Shown here: piece by piece, positions 54,813 to 63,376 of the stretch
Numbering within the stretch: position 1 is the stretch's first letter
Layout of the letters: the number at the start of each line of letters is the position of its first letter
NCBI RefSeq assembly: GCF_001639145.1
Contig: NZ_LROY01000001.1
Coordinates: 1,180,501 to 1,244,500 of the forward strand
DNA length: 64,000 nucleotides
Source: Microbulbifer sp. Q7
GTDB lineage: Bacteria; Pseudomonadota; Gammaproteobacteria; Pseudomonadales; Cellvibrionaceae
Direction of reading: 5' to 3'
Notes under the pieces: model-generated
Told to the model about the DNA's origin: nothing
The model's input: only the letters and a program-made list of their open reading frames with translations
Database searches by the model: none
Position numbers and translations under genes: made by a program

Positions 54813-56282
54813 TCAAATCCCAGCCTTGATCAGCTGGTAGAACGCATCGGGAAACAGCAGTAAATAAATACAGCCCGCCGCGGTAATGCTGAGGGCAATC
54901 AGGGAGGGCAGCGGTGCCTCTTTGATGGCGACAGCCCCGCCGGCGGTGACCGCACCCGGATTGTTGTTGGTAAAGAACGCGCGCAGCGGAATCGGCAGCA
55001 GGTAAGCGATACTCAGCAGCGAGCTGATCATCAGCAGTGCCATCAGGATCCACTGTTCTGCCTCGAAGGTACCCAGCATGAGATACCACTTGCTCCAGGT
55101 GCCTCCCGTGGGCGGGATACCGATGATGCACAGGCTGGCCACCAGGAAGGCGGTCATGGTGATCGGCATTTGCCGGCCCAGCCCGCGCATTTCATGGATT
55201 TCGGTTTTGTGGGCCGCTACCAGAATGGCGCCGGCGCAGAAAAACAGGGTGATCTTGCCAAAAGCGTGCATCACGATATGCAGTGCACTGCCGGTCATGC
55301 CCGCGCTGGTGGCGAGCAGCGCACCCAGGGTGATATAGCCGAGCTGGCTGACCGTGGAATAGGCGAGGCGTTTTTTCAGGTTCTGCTGGCGCAAGGCAAT
55401 GATGGACGCGAGCAGAATGGAGGCCGCGGCCAGATACAACAGCCAGTTGGTGGCGGGAATACTGCGCAGGGTTTCAAAGCCGAATATCAGCAGGCACACC
55501 TTCAGCAGTACAAAGACCCCCGCCTTCACCACCGCCACCGCATGCAGCAATGCACTCACCGGCGTCGGCGCCACCATGGCTGCCGGCAGCCAGCGATGGA
55601 ACGGCATGATCGCCGCCTTGCCCACGCCGAATACAAAAAATACCAGCAATACCGACAACAGGGCGGCAGAAGTGTCCGGCGAGAAGACACCGCCGGGCTG
55701 GAACGACAGGGTGCCCGTCAGCAACCAGGTGGCGATGATCGCCAGCAGGAAAAAGCCCACGGACGTGCCGAGCAAAATGCCCAGGTAAGTGCGCCCGCCC
55801 TGACGCGCCTTGTCGGTACCGGCGTGGGTGACCAGCGGATAGGTACAGAGCGTCAGCACTTCATAGAAAATAAACAGCGTAAACAGGTTCTCGGCAAATG
55901 CGATCCCCATGACCGCGCCAATGGAAACCGCGAACAGGCTGAAAAAGCGGGTCTGGTTTTTTTCCCCGTGGCCGCGCATATAACCGATGGCGTACACCGT
56001 GGTGATGATCCACAGAAAGCTCGCCACCAGCGCAAACAGCAGCCCGAGCGGTTCAACGCGAAACGCCAGCGCCAGCCCGGGGAGAATATCCAGCCAGTGC
56101 ACCGCAATGGTGTCGCCGTCCAGCATGGGCTGGTAGAGCTGCGTCACCACCGCGGACAATGCGCTGGCGGCAATCAGTGAAACGGCCTCGCGCACATTTT
56201 CCCGGCGGGCGGTGAGCTGAATACCCACCAATGCCAGCAGAGGGATCAGCAGGGTAAGTTGTAACAGAAAGGATTCACTCAT
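54813..56282 (-). CDS. MrpD/NuoL-like antiporter subunit (second copy)
   Basis: A 489-residue proton_antipo_M membrane protein. Key spans: FAENLFTLFIFYEVLTLCTYPLV (Glu in helix 5), GVGKAAIMPFHRWLPAAMVAPTPVSALLHAVAVVKAGVFVL and QQNLKKRLAYSTVSQLGYITLG. The VSALLHAVAVVKAGVF segment is closer to NuoL/MrpA than to MrpD, so it may stand in for the missing N-terminal half of MrpA. Start ATG 56282 overlaps the stop of the previous gene at ATGA. Confidence 0.92.
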   Translation of the reverse strand: MSESFLLQLTLLIPLLALVGIQLTARRENVREAVSLIAASALSAVVTQLYQPMLDGDTIAVHWLDILPGLALAFRVEPLGLLFALVASFLWIITTVYAIGYMRGHGEKNQTRFFSLFAVSIGAVMGIAFAENLFTLFIFYEVLTLCTYPLVTHAGTDKARQGGRTYLGILLGTSVGFFLLAIIATWLLTGTLSFQPGGVFSPDTSAALLSVLLVFFVFGVGKAAIMPFHRWLPAAMVAPTPVSALLHAVAVVKAGVFVLLKVCLLIFGFETLRSIPATNWLLYLAAASILLASIIALRQQNLKKRLAYSTVSQLGYITLGALLATSAGMTGSALHIVMHAFGKITLFFCAGAILVAAHKTEIHEMRGLGRQMPITMTAFLVASLCIIGIPPTGGTWSKWYLMLGTFEAEQWILMALLMISSLLSIAYLLPIPLRAFFTNNNPGAVTAGGAVAIKEAPLPSLIALSITAAGCIYLLLFPDAFYQLIKAGI

Positions 56283-57754
56283 TGCGCAGCGCCTCCAAGC
56301 AGGAATTGGGCGGCTGCGGCAGATACTTCTACCGGCAGGCGGGTATCGATTCCGAAATAGACATTGGCGGCGATCAGCAGCCACGCCGGCAACAGAATAC
56401 CCAGCGGGGCCTCCTTCACCGTGTCATCTGTGGGAGCCTGGAAATAGGCCGCTTCCACCAGTTTCCAGATATAAGCCACCGCCAGCAGTGAACCGAGCAC
56501 CACCAGGATGGCTACCCCCCACAGCTGCTGCTCGACCGCCGCGGCAATCAGGTACCACTTGCTCACAAAGCCCACGGTCAGCGGCATGCCGATCAGGCTG
56601 AGCCCGCCCACCACGATCGCCGCCATGGTCCAGGGCATGGTGCGGCCAAGGCCGCGAAATTGCTCGATGCGGCAGCCGCCCAGTTGATAAACGAGCCCAG
56701 CCAGCGCCAGAAACAGCCCGCCCTTCATCAGGGCGTGATTGAACAGGTGTAGCAGTGTGGCCTGCAGTGCGGTGGCCGTGCCGATGCCGATACCAACCAC
56801 CATGTAGCCGATCTGCGCCACGCTGGAAAACGCCAGCATACGTTTGATGTTGGCCTGGTAAATGGCGACCGTGGATGCCGCGAACACGCCCACCAGCCCC
56901 AGCCCGATCAGCAGGGTGTCCAGCGGCAAGTGCGACAGGGAAAAGTCCACCCCGAACACGGTAAAGGTAAATCGCAGCAGCAGATACAGTGCCACCTTGG
57001 TGGCCGTAGCAGCGAGAAAGGCGGTAACGATAGAGGGCGCGCAGCTGTAGGCGTTGGGCAGCCACAGGTGCAGCGGAAACAGCGCGAGCTTCAGGCAGAT
57101 GCCCACAAAGATAAACGCAAATGCCGCGAGTACGGTGGTGGACTCGCTGAGTGGCGGAATGCGCTCGGCCAGGTCCGCCATATTCAGGGTGCCGGTCATC
57201 ATGTACAGGAAGCCGATCCCGATCAGGATAAACGTGGCCCCGATGGTGCCCATGATCAAATACTGGAAGGCAGCCCAGAGCGCGCGCCGGTCTTTGCCCA
57301 GTGCGATCAATGCATAGGTCGAAAGGGATGAGATCTCGAGGAAAACAAACACATTGAACGCATCGCCGGTTGCCACAATCCCCAGCAGCCCGGCAAAGCA
57401 CAGCAGGTACAGGGTGTAGAACACCGTTTGCCGGTTGGCTTCCAGTTCCCGTGCCACGCTGGTGCGGGCCGCAGCCAATACCGCCGTGCTCAGTGCGGTG
57501 ACAATCAGCAGCACCCAGGCATTCAGCAGGTCAATGCGATACTCGATGCCCCAGGGTGCATGCCAGCCCCCGAGCTCATAGGTGATGGGGCCAGACAGGT
57601 ACACCTGCTGCAGTAATAAAACACTGACCACCAGCGCGGCCAGGCTCACCGCCAGGGTGAACAGCCACGCGAGGGTGGCCTTGCGGATAAACAGGCAGGA
57701 GGGCGCCGCCATTAACGGCAGAATAACCTGCAAAATGGGAAGATGTGCCAGCAT
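56279..57754 (-). CDS. mrpD: MrpD-type Na+/H+ antiporter subunit
   Basis: A 491-residue membrane subunit with MrpD/NuoN-like sequence: ATGDAFNVFVFLEISSLSTYALIALG, LKLALFPLHLWLPNAYSCAPSIVTAFLAATATKVALYLL and QANIKRMLAFSSVAQIGYMVVG. It lies directly after mrpC, the standard MrpC-MrpD order. Three base pairs separate it from mrpC; the stop overlaps the next gene. Confidence 0.93.
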   Translation of the reverse strand: MLAHLPILQVILPLMAAPSCLFIRKATLAWLFTLAVSLAALVVSVLLLQQVYLSGPITYELGGWHAPWGIEYRIDLLNAWVLLIVTALSTAVLAAARTSVARELEANRQTVFYTLYLLCFAGLLGIVATGDAFNVFVFLEISSLSTYALIALGKDRRALWAAFQYLIMGTIGATFILIGIGFLYMMTGTLNMADLAERIPPLSESTTVLAAFAFIFVGICLKLALFPLHLWLPNAYSCAPSIVTAFLAATATKVALYLLLRFTFTVFGVDFSLSHLPLDTLLIGLGLVGVFAASTVAIYQANIKRMLAFSSVAQIGYMVVGIGIGTATALQATLLHLFNHALMKGGLFLALAGLVYQLGGCRIEQFRGLGRTMPWTMAAIVVGGLSLIGMPLTVGFVSKWYLIAAAVEQQLWGVAILVVLGSLLAVAYIWKLVEAAYFQAPTDDTVKEAPLGILLPAWLLIAANVYFGIDTRLPVEVSAAAAQFLLGGAAQ

Positions 57755-57757
57755 GGT

Positions 57758-58165
57758 TTATTGCTCCTTACCGGCAGAGGTCTGGGCGGCGGCAGCCTGT
57801 TGCGCGCTGCGCTCCTGCAGGGCTTCTTCGGCCTGGATGTCGCGCTCTTCGATGGACCCGTAAGCGCCTTTGATGCGGATGATAAGCGCCAGAGCCAGCG
57901 AGGTGGTCGCAATGCCGACCACAATGGCGGTGAGAATCAGCACGTGGGGCAGCGGATTGGAATACAGGGTTACGCCTTCACTGAGAATCGGTGCGCTACC
58001 ACCGTCCACTTTGCCGACGCTGATATAGAAAATGAAAACCGAGGTCTGAAAAATATTCAGCCCGATAATTTTTTTAACCAGGTTGCCCTGGGCAATGACC
58101 ATATACAGGCCGATCATCATCAGTGCGATAACGATCCAGTAATTGTAGTGTGATGCCAGTAACAC
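57758..58165 (-). CDS. mrpC: Na+/H+ antiporter subunit MrpC (NuoK-like)
   Basis: A 135-residue NuoK-like membrane protein with three spans: WIVIALMMIGLYMVIAQGNLVKKIIGLNIFQTSVFIFYIS and PLPHVLILTAIVVGIATTSLALALIIRI, the latter typical of MrpC (HVLILTAIVVG). I chose GTG 58165, two bases after the previous stop (TAAGGTG), because GGGAGGG lies 9 bases upstream and the protein then starts at the domain; ATG 58198 would add 11 residues. The Ala/Gln-rich C-terminal tail is extra. Confidence 0.92.
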   Translation of the reverse strand: MLLASHYNYWIVIALMMIGLYMVIAQGNLVKKIIGLNIFQTSVFIFYISVGKVDGGSAPILSEGVTLYSNPLPHVLILTAIVVGIATTSLALALIIRIKGAYGSIEERDIQAEEALQERSAQQAAAAQTSAGKEQ

Positions 58166-58166
58166 C

Positions 58167-59231
58167 TTATCCGGCCCTCCCTTCTGCGCCCTGCACATCG
58201 TCCAGCGGCGGTAATACCGCTGAGGAAGCCGTTGCAGGAGTTTGCACGCTGCGCACACGCAGCTGCGCGGAAAACAGATAAAACACCATAATCATCACCG
58301 CCGCCACGGTGATGCCCACACCCAGCTCAATGGCGATGATGCCCACATGCTGGCCGGTCACCGGATTGCCGGCGAGTGCGCCGTAATCCAGAAAATTCTT
58401 GCCGCTGACCAGGCTCAGCAGGCCCACGCAGCCATAGATCAGCACGCCCACCGCCGACAGCATTTGCACCAGACCGTGGGAGGCCACCTTGCGCACGGCG
58501 TCGAGGCCGAACACCAGTCCGTAGAGGATAAAGCCCACCGCAAAAATCACACCCGCCTGGAAGCCTCCGCCGGGGCCGTACTCGCCGTGGAACTGCACAT
58601 ACAGTGCGTACAGCATGATGGGCGCGATCAACACCTTGGCTACCACGCGCAACACGATATCGCGGGATTGCGCTTCCACCGGCGTTTGCGGGCTGGCCTG
58701 CAGCGGCTGCTCGGCGCGTGCCATCAACAGTGACAGCACGCCGAGACCGGCAGTGAAAATCACCACCACCTCACCGAAGGTATCGAATCCGCGATAGCTG
58801 GCCAGTACCGAGGTGACAATGTTGGGAATGCCGATCTCCGCCATGGATTCGGAAATATAGTGCGGTGCCACGTGCATGTGCGCCGGCGCATTGGCATCGC
58901 CAAAAGAGGGCATGTCGACGGTGGCCGCGATCAACATGGCACCCACCGAAGCCACCAGCGCGATTGCCAGGCGCGCGCGGGCGCGATCGGCGCGCTGGTA
59001 ACGGCCACACAGCGCGAGCGTCATCACGATCAGCAGCGGGGAAATACCCGCACCCACGGCGGCCTCGGTAAACGCGACATCTACCGCGCCCATGGTCATG
59101 AAAAAGCCCGCGGACAGCAGCCCGTAAATCCCCGCCAGCATCGCGGCGGCAAACAGGTCCTTGATCCAGGCAATGGAAATGGCGGTGGCCAGCAACAGTG
59201 CCAGCAGGGCAATATCCAGCAGCAGGTCCAT
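58167..59231 (-). CDS. Fused MrpA C-terminal (DUF4040) and MrpB antiporter subunit
   Basis: A 354-residue membrane protein joining two Mrp parts. Residues ~1-80 match the MrpA C-terminal/MbhD DUF4040 domain (AWIKDLFAAAMLAGIYGLLSAGFFMTMGAVDVAFTEAAVGAGISPLL). After a second MbhE-like part (FDTFGEVVVIFTAGLGVLSLL) comes an MnhB domain (APIMLYALYVQFHGEYGPGGGFQAGVIFAVGFILYGLVFG). The NuoL-like half of MrpA is absent here; separate antiporter subunits follow in the operon. ATG 59231 chosen. Confidence 0.9.
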   Translation of the reverse strand: MDLLLDIALLALLLATAISIAWIKDLFAAAMLAGIYGLLSAGFFMTMGAVDVAFTEAAVGAGISPLLIVMTLALCGRYQRADRARARLAIALVASVGAMLIAATVDMPSFGDANAPAHMHVAPHYISESMAEIGIPNIVTSVLASYRGFDTFGEVVVIFTAGLGVLSLLMARAEQPLQASPQTPVEAQSRDIVLRVVAKVLIAPIMLYALYVQFHGEYGPGGGFQAGVIFAVGFILYGLVFGLDAVRKVASHGLVQMLSAVGVLIYGCVGLLSLVSGKNFLDYGALAGNPVTGQHVGIIAIELGVGITVAAVMIMVFYLFSAQLRVRSVQTPATASSAVLPPLDDVQGAEGRAG

Positions 59232-59307
59232 CAATTACGCTCCCGGAGGATTTGTTGTTTTGGTCTCATAGCGATCGTCATCGTGAAGACATGCGGTGAA
59301 TGGGACA

Positions 59308-59712
59308 TCAGGCCCGGGTGTCATCGGCCGCCTCGACGGCGGTGTCCGTTGTATTGCCCGCGCTTGCCGCCGTCGAGCTGGCGGCTGCAGGCTGCGCGGC
59401 TCCCGTTGTCACAGGCGGCAGCCGCAATGCACTGAGCTGGGCCGAGCGCGCCAGTGCGTGGCTGGCGGTGGGGCTGGTGAAGAAAATAAACAGCATGATC
59501 ATACCCAGCTTGAACAGGGCCAGCGACCAGCCGGCCGCCAGCATCAAACCGCTGATGATCAAAAAGGTGGCCAGGGTATCGGTCACGCCGGCGGAGTGCA
59601 TACGGGAATAGAAATCGGGGAAGCGCAGCAGTCCGATGGCCCCGGTCAGCATAAAAAAGCAGCCCAGCAATAGCAGCAGGCCACTGGCAAACGTCAGCAG
59701 CGAATCAATCAC
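59308..59712 (-). CDS. mrpG: Na+/H+ antiporter subunit MrpG
   Basis: A 134-residue three-span protein with the MrpG signature GLLRFPDFYSRMHSAGVTDTLATFLIISGLML and FKLGMIMLFIFFTSPTASHALAR. Its C-terminal third is an Ala/Thr-rich extension not usual for the family. The GTG start (59712) lies inside the end of mrpF (8-base overlap), with ACGGAGG as ribosome site. Confidence 0.92.
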   Translation of the reverse strand: MIDSLLTFASGLLLLLGCFFMLTGAIGLLRFPDFYSRMHSAGVTDTLATFLIISGLMLAAGWSLALFKLGMIMLFIFFTSPTASHALARSAQLSALRLPPVTTGAAQPAAASSTAASAGNTTDTAVEAADDTRA

Positions 59713-59992
59713 CGGTCACCTCCGTTGCAGACGCCGCGTTCGCAGTACGGAACTCAAAGTACCGCAATACACCGATCACACTCACGAAGTTGATCAGCGC
59801 ATAGACCAGGGCGATATCCAGAAACTCCGGTTTGCCGAAGGTAAAGCAGATGACCGCAATCAGCAGTACGGTTTTAGTGCTGAACATGTTCACCGCGAGA
59901 ATCCGGTCGTGAATACTCGGGCCGCGTACCGCGCGGATTAAAGCCAGCGACATGACCACCAGCAGTGCCACGAGGGTTGCATACAGCATCAT
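59705..59992 (-). CDS. mrpF: Na+/H+ antiporter subunit MrpF
   Basis: A 95-residue three-span protein matching MrpF (ALIRAVRGPSIHDRILAVNMFSTKTVLLIAVICF...FLDIALVYALINFVSVIGVLRYFE), including the conserved GP...DR. It overlaps mrpE at its start and mrpG at its end. MrpF has been linked to cation and bile-salt efflux in Bacillus; here it is part of the full complex. Confidence 0.94.
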   Translation of the reverse strand: MMLYATLVALLVVMSLALIRAVRGPSIHDRILAVNMFSTKTVLLIAVICFTFGKPEFLDIALVYALINFVSVIGVLRYFEFRTANAASATEVTGD

Positions 59993-60522
59993 GAGGGCGA
60001 CCCCGCTTTGGTGTTACCGGAGCCCTGGTTTTCCGTCAATTTCCGAATACGCTGTTCCATCTCACCTTGTTTCACTTCGTCCAGCCCCGCACGGGTTAAG
60101 GCGTGTACCAGAATGGAGCCACCGCTCACGTCGATGGCCACGGTGCCAGGGGTCAGGGTAATGGAATTGGCATACAGCACCTTCCCCAAATCCGTCTTCA
60201 GGGTGGTGGGGATGCGTTCACTGCAGGGGGAGATGGTATCTGGTGCGTTTATTTTTCCGCGCAGCAGGCCGCCCCATACGCAGCGTGCCACCTCCAGGTT
60301 ACTGGCAATGATTTTGCGCAGTAGCCAGAGGTAGTAGCGGGGCAGTGTGGACCACAGCTCCAGCGGCAGGGACTCACCGTCCACGACCTTCATACGGCGG
60401 GCAATGGCGATCACAAAAAGAATGGAGATCAACCCGAATGCGAGCAGCAGGGGGGTGTAATGGCCGGAGTTGGCCAACCAGATGAAAGCGAGAACGGCAA
60501 ACAGGCAAAGGGTGTAACGCAT
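59989..60522 (-). CDS. mrpE: Na+/H+ antiporter subunit MrpE
   Basis: A 177-residue MnhE-family subunit: N-terminal hydrophobic spans (YTLCLFAVLAFIWLANSG; LLLAFGLISILFVIAIARRM) and the conserved cytosolic part (YLWLLRKIIASNLEVARCVW; VLYANSITLTPGTVAIDVSGGSILVHAL). First gene of the nine-gene operon, so the promoter should lie in 60523-60591. ATG 60522 chosen; a GTG at 60540 adds six residues. The operon order E-F-G-(A'B)-C-D differs from the Bacillus order A-G. Confidence 0.93.
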   Translation of the reverse strand: MRYTLCLFAVLAFIWLANSGHYTPLLLAFGLISILFVIAIARRMKVVDGESLPLELWSTLPRYYLWLLRKIIASNLEVARCVWGGLLRGKINAPDTISPCSERIPTTLKTDLGKVLYANSITLTPGTVAIDVSGGSILVHALTRAGLDEVKQGEMEQRIRKLTENQGSGNTKAGSPS

Positions 60523-60591
60523 GAATGTTCTACTACACAAACTTTACAGAAACCGCTGAGTACACGCCTCGGCGGGGCAACCAATTTGGCA

Positions 60592-61050
60592 TTATTTTCC
60601 GATGACATCTTCGCAGCGGTAGTGGTTTTCAAATACCGTGAGCATCACAGACTCCGCTGTTGCGCCTTCTGTCTCTGGCGGTGCAAGCCCAGCCACTTTG
60701 GCGATCAGCGCGTTGATGGTTTCGGCGCGGGGCAGGCAATAGCGGCTGCTAATTTTCTGCTCTGTCTCTGCGGACAGCCGGCCGGTGCGCGTGCGAATGG
60801 CGCGGGCGACAAACAGGGAGGGGCGATCTTCCGCCGCGATAATCTCGGTACTGGCCGACAGATAGCCCTGGATAAAGGCGCGGCAGGTTGTGGCGCCCGA
60901 ATCCTGTGGATCTATTGCATGAGATTTACAGGCTTCGATCAATCCAGTTGCGGTGAGTGGTTCCATGGCCACGGCGGGCTGCCCGCCGATAGTGGTCGTC
61001 ACAGCCGCCAAAATGGCGGGCGCGAGCACCCTGGGCAGAAGTCGCTTCAT
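60592..61050 (-). CDS. Exported Rap1a/Tai-like protein
   Basis: A 152-residue protein with a signal peptide (MKRLLPRVLAPAILAAVTTTIGGQPAVA). The cysteine pattern and order (LIEACKSH...CRAFIQGYLSAS...RYCLPRAETINALIAKVAGLAPPETEG...YRCEDV) match the Rap1a/Tai fold, known from immunity proteins of type VI effectors but also common as orphan periplasmic proteins. No effector gene is adjacent, so an immunity role is not supported here. Start uncertain between 61050 and 61056. Confidence 0.7.
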   Translation of the reverse strand: MKRLLPRVLAPAILAAVTTTIGGQPAVAMEPLTATGLIEACKSHAIDPQDSGATTCRAFIQGYLSASTEIIAAEDRPSLFVARAIRTRTGRLSAETEQKISSRYCLPRAETINALIAKVAGLAPPETEGATAESVMLTVFENHYRCEDVIGK

Positions 61051-61280
61051 ACGCATCACTCGTCACGTTTATCGTTTTTTTTGTCAGCGTTTTTTTGTGA
61101 GTTTTTATGCTTGCGTTTACTTTGGCACTTTATTTGTGCGGAAGATTGCCAAAAGTGTGAAAAAGTGTGTGAAGCCGTGTAAATTCTACGGGCGGAGTCA
61201 GGCCGCTGCTGGTGCGCAGCGGCGCTGCGAATGCGGTCGGCACGGCGTCTGAACAGGTACAACGAACGAGGTGGCAGCGG

Positions 61281-62003
61281 ATGGCAAATGAGTTGGTAAA
61301 AGCCCGCATCCTGGTGGTGGATGGGAGCGAAGACGCCCGCGATGCGCTGGCTGACCTGTTGGCATCTGCCGGGTATGGCGCAGTGACGGCGGCCGACGGG
61401 GAGCAGATGCTCGTCTGCCTGCAAGCGCACCCGATTGACCTGGTCCTACTGGAAGTGGACCTCGCTGGTAGCGACGGGTTTGAACTCTGCCGATACCTGT
61501 GTAGCGACGAGAACCGGCCACCGGTGGTCTTCGTTACTGCGCGGGGTGATGAAGTCGACCGTGTGGTGGGGCTGGAAATGGGGGCGGACGACTATGTGGT
61601 GAAGCCCTACTTCGAGCGCGAGCTGCTGGCGCGGGTGAAAGCGGTGCTGCGCCGGGCGAAGCGGCCTCCACGCAGCGGCAAGCGCGGGGTATTCACCTTC
61701 GCCGGCTGGCGTTTTTGCCCGGTGCAGATGCAGCTACTCGACCCGGAAGGCAACATCGTTCCGCTTTCTTCCAGCGAAACCGAATTGCTGCTGGCGTTTG
61801 TGCAGCATCCGCAGGAGCCGCTCTCGCGGGATCGCCTGCTGGACCTGACCAAGGGGCGCGAGAGTTTCCCGTTTGATCGCAGTATCGACTCCCATGTGAG
61901 CCGCCTGCGCCGCAAGCTGGGTGACGATGCCAAGCAGCCGGAGGTCATCAAGACGGCCTGGGGGACAGGCTATATCTTTACCTACGCGGTGGAAGCGGGC
62001 TAA
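61281..62003 (+). CDS. Orphan OmpR-type response regulator with atypical receiver
   Basis: A 240-residue regulator: receiver domain (ILVVDGSEDARDALADLLASAGY) and winged-helix DNA-binding domain (ETELLLAFVQHPQEPLSRDRLLDL...IDSHVSRLRRKLGDD...TAWGTGYIF). Two receiver positions are changed: the acidic pair is Asp14-Gly15 instead of Asp-Asp, and the phosphoacceptor position in LVLLEVDLAGSDG is Glu58 (GAA) instead of Asp. Thr86 and Lys108 are kept. The change mimics phosphorylation, so it may work without a kinase; none is adjacent. ATG 61281 fits the family start. Confidence 0.9.
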   Translation: MANELVKARILVVDGSEDARDALADLLASAGYGAVTAADGEQMLVCLQAHPIDLVLLEVDLAGSDGFELCRYLCSDENRPPVVFVTARGDEVDRVVGLEMGADDYVVKPYFERELLARVKAVLRRAKRPPRSGKRGVFTFAGWRFCPVQMQLLDPEGNIVPLSSSETELLLAFVQHPQEPLSRDRLLDLTKGRESFPFDRSIDSHVSRLRRKLGDDAKQPEVIKTAWGTGYIFTYAVEAG

Positions 62004-62015
62004 CAACAACGGAAG

Positions 62016-62945
62016 TCAGTGGCTGCGGGCCACAATGTAGTCCGCGAGCTGCTGCAGCACCCGGGTGTCGACTGTATCCACACCGGCAGCCACGTCGTTC
62101 AGGGCGCGGGCGGCTTCCGCCTGCAGCGTCTGTGCTTCGGCGCGGGCCCCGTCCAGGCCCAGCAGGGAGACATAGGTGGGTTTGTTGCGCGCCGCATCGG
62201 CACCCTGGGTTTTGCCCAGCGTCTCGGTATCCGCGGTCACATCGAGAATGTCGTCCTGCACCTGGAACGCCAGACCAATGGCCTCCGCATAGCGGCTGAT
62301 GGCGGCAAGCTGCGCGTCGTTGGCGCCGCCGATCAGGGCGCCAATGCGGGCGCTGGCCACAATCAGTGCGCCGGTTTTCAGGCGGTGCATTTCTTTCAGC
62401 TGTGTCAGCGTCAGGCTTTGCTCCACCGCCGCCAGATCAATGGCCTGGCCGGCAACCATGCCGCGGGCGCCAGAAGCGCGCGCCAGCTCGCCAATCACGC
62501 GAACTTGCAGGGGCGCCGGCAGCGGCGAGGCGGAAAGCAGTTCGAACGCCTGGCACTGCAGCGCGTCCCCGGCGAGGATGGCGGTAGCCTGATCAAACTG
62601 GATATGGCAGGTGGGGCGGCCGCGGCGCAGGTCGTCGTCGTCCATTGCCGGCAGGTCATCGTGTACCAGTGAGTAAGCGTGTACACACTCCAGCGCCGCC
62701 GCTGCTTCGTGGCTGAGCGCGATGGCATCCTCGCCCCCCAGTGCGCGGGCGGCGGCGTACACCAGTGCCGGGCGCAGGCGCTTGCCGGGGCCGAGTGCAG
62801 CGTAATTCATGGCCGCGAACAGGGCATGTGCGGTGGACTGGTCAGCAAGGGCGTGCTTCAGGGTCTGTTCGACCCGGTGGCCAGACGTCTGCAAAAACGC
62901 CTTAAGGCCCGCAGACATACCCGCAGGCTTGGTGGAAGTGCTCAC
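62016..62945 (-). CDS. ispA: Farnesyl diphosphate synthase IspA
   Basis: Short-chain prenyl transferase making geranyl and farnesyl diphosphate. The 309-residue protein has the first Asp-rich motif in VHDDLPAMDDDDLRRGRPT, GALIVASARIGALIGGA, and the second Asp-rich motif FQVQDDILDVTAD. GTG start at 62945 directly after the xseB stop (TAAGTG). A bacterial xseB-ispA pair is standard; the third member, dxs, is displaced. Confidence 0.96.
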   Translation of the reverse strand: MSTSTKPAGMSAGLKAFLQTSGHRVEQTLKHALADQSTAHALFAAMNYAALGPGKRLRPALVYAAARALGGEDAIALSHEAAAALECVHAYSLVHDDLPAMDDDDLRRGRPTCHIQFDQATAILAGDALQCQAFELLSASPLPAPLQVRVIGELARASGARGMVAGQAIDLAAVEQSLTLTQLKEMHRLKTGALIVASARIGALIGGANDAQLAAISRYAEAIGLAFQVQDDILDVTADTETLGKTQGADAARNKPTYVSLLGLDGARAEAQTLQAEAARALNDVAAGVDTVDTRVLQQLADYIVARSH

Positions 62946-63218
62946 TTACTCCGCATCTCCAGCGCCGGGGTTTGCGGAAAATTCATCCGGGGTGTCGAAC
63001 GGCAGCTCCTGGACCTGGCCGTTCTCCTCCATCAATACCTTCACTTTCTGCTCGGCGCTGGCCAGCTTCTTCTGGCATTCGTGGGTCAGTTTCACCCCGC
63101 GCTCAAAATCCGCCAGCGCCTCATCAAGGGGCAGGTCGCCACTTTCCAGGCGCTCGACCAGTTGCTCCAGTTCTTCCAGTGCGCTCTCGAAGGTCGCGGT
63201 CTTCTTTTTGGCTGCCAT
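62946..63218 (-). CDS. xseB: Exodeoxyribonuclease VII small subunit XseB
   Basis: A 90-residue coiled-coil protein that pairs with XseA to degrade single-stranded DNA. The family sequence is clear: [56 protein letters not shown] 63218 chosen; upstream extension to 63338 has no counterpart. Co-transcribed with ispA. Confidence 0.95.
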   Translation of the reverse strand: MAAKKKTATFESALEELEQLVERLESGDLPLDEALADFERGVKLTHECQKKLASAEQKVKVLMEENGQVQELPFDTPDEFSANPGAGDAE

Positions 63219-63376
63219 GGGAATATCTCTGATGGGACTGCAGGAGCGGGCAACCTTAGCGGCAACCGCAAAGGGGGTCAATCTCATGCCCCCTGCGACA
63301 ATATGGCGCACTTGCGCGCGGGGCTTTTTCGATAACATTTGCGCTTCGATAACGAACCCTCGACAAGGAAGAAGCT

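Noticed and set aside
60592..61050. Type VI secretion immunity gene
   Set aside because: No effector or secretion gene is adjacent, so only fold similarity supports this.
61281..62003. Normal phosphorylatable OmpR-type regulator
   Set aside because: The codon at the phosphoacceptor position is GAA (61452-61454), and the second acidic-pocket residue is Gly.
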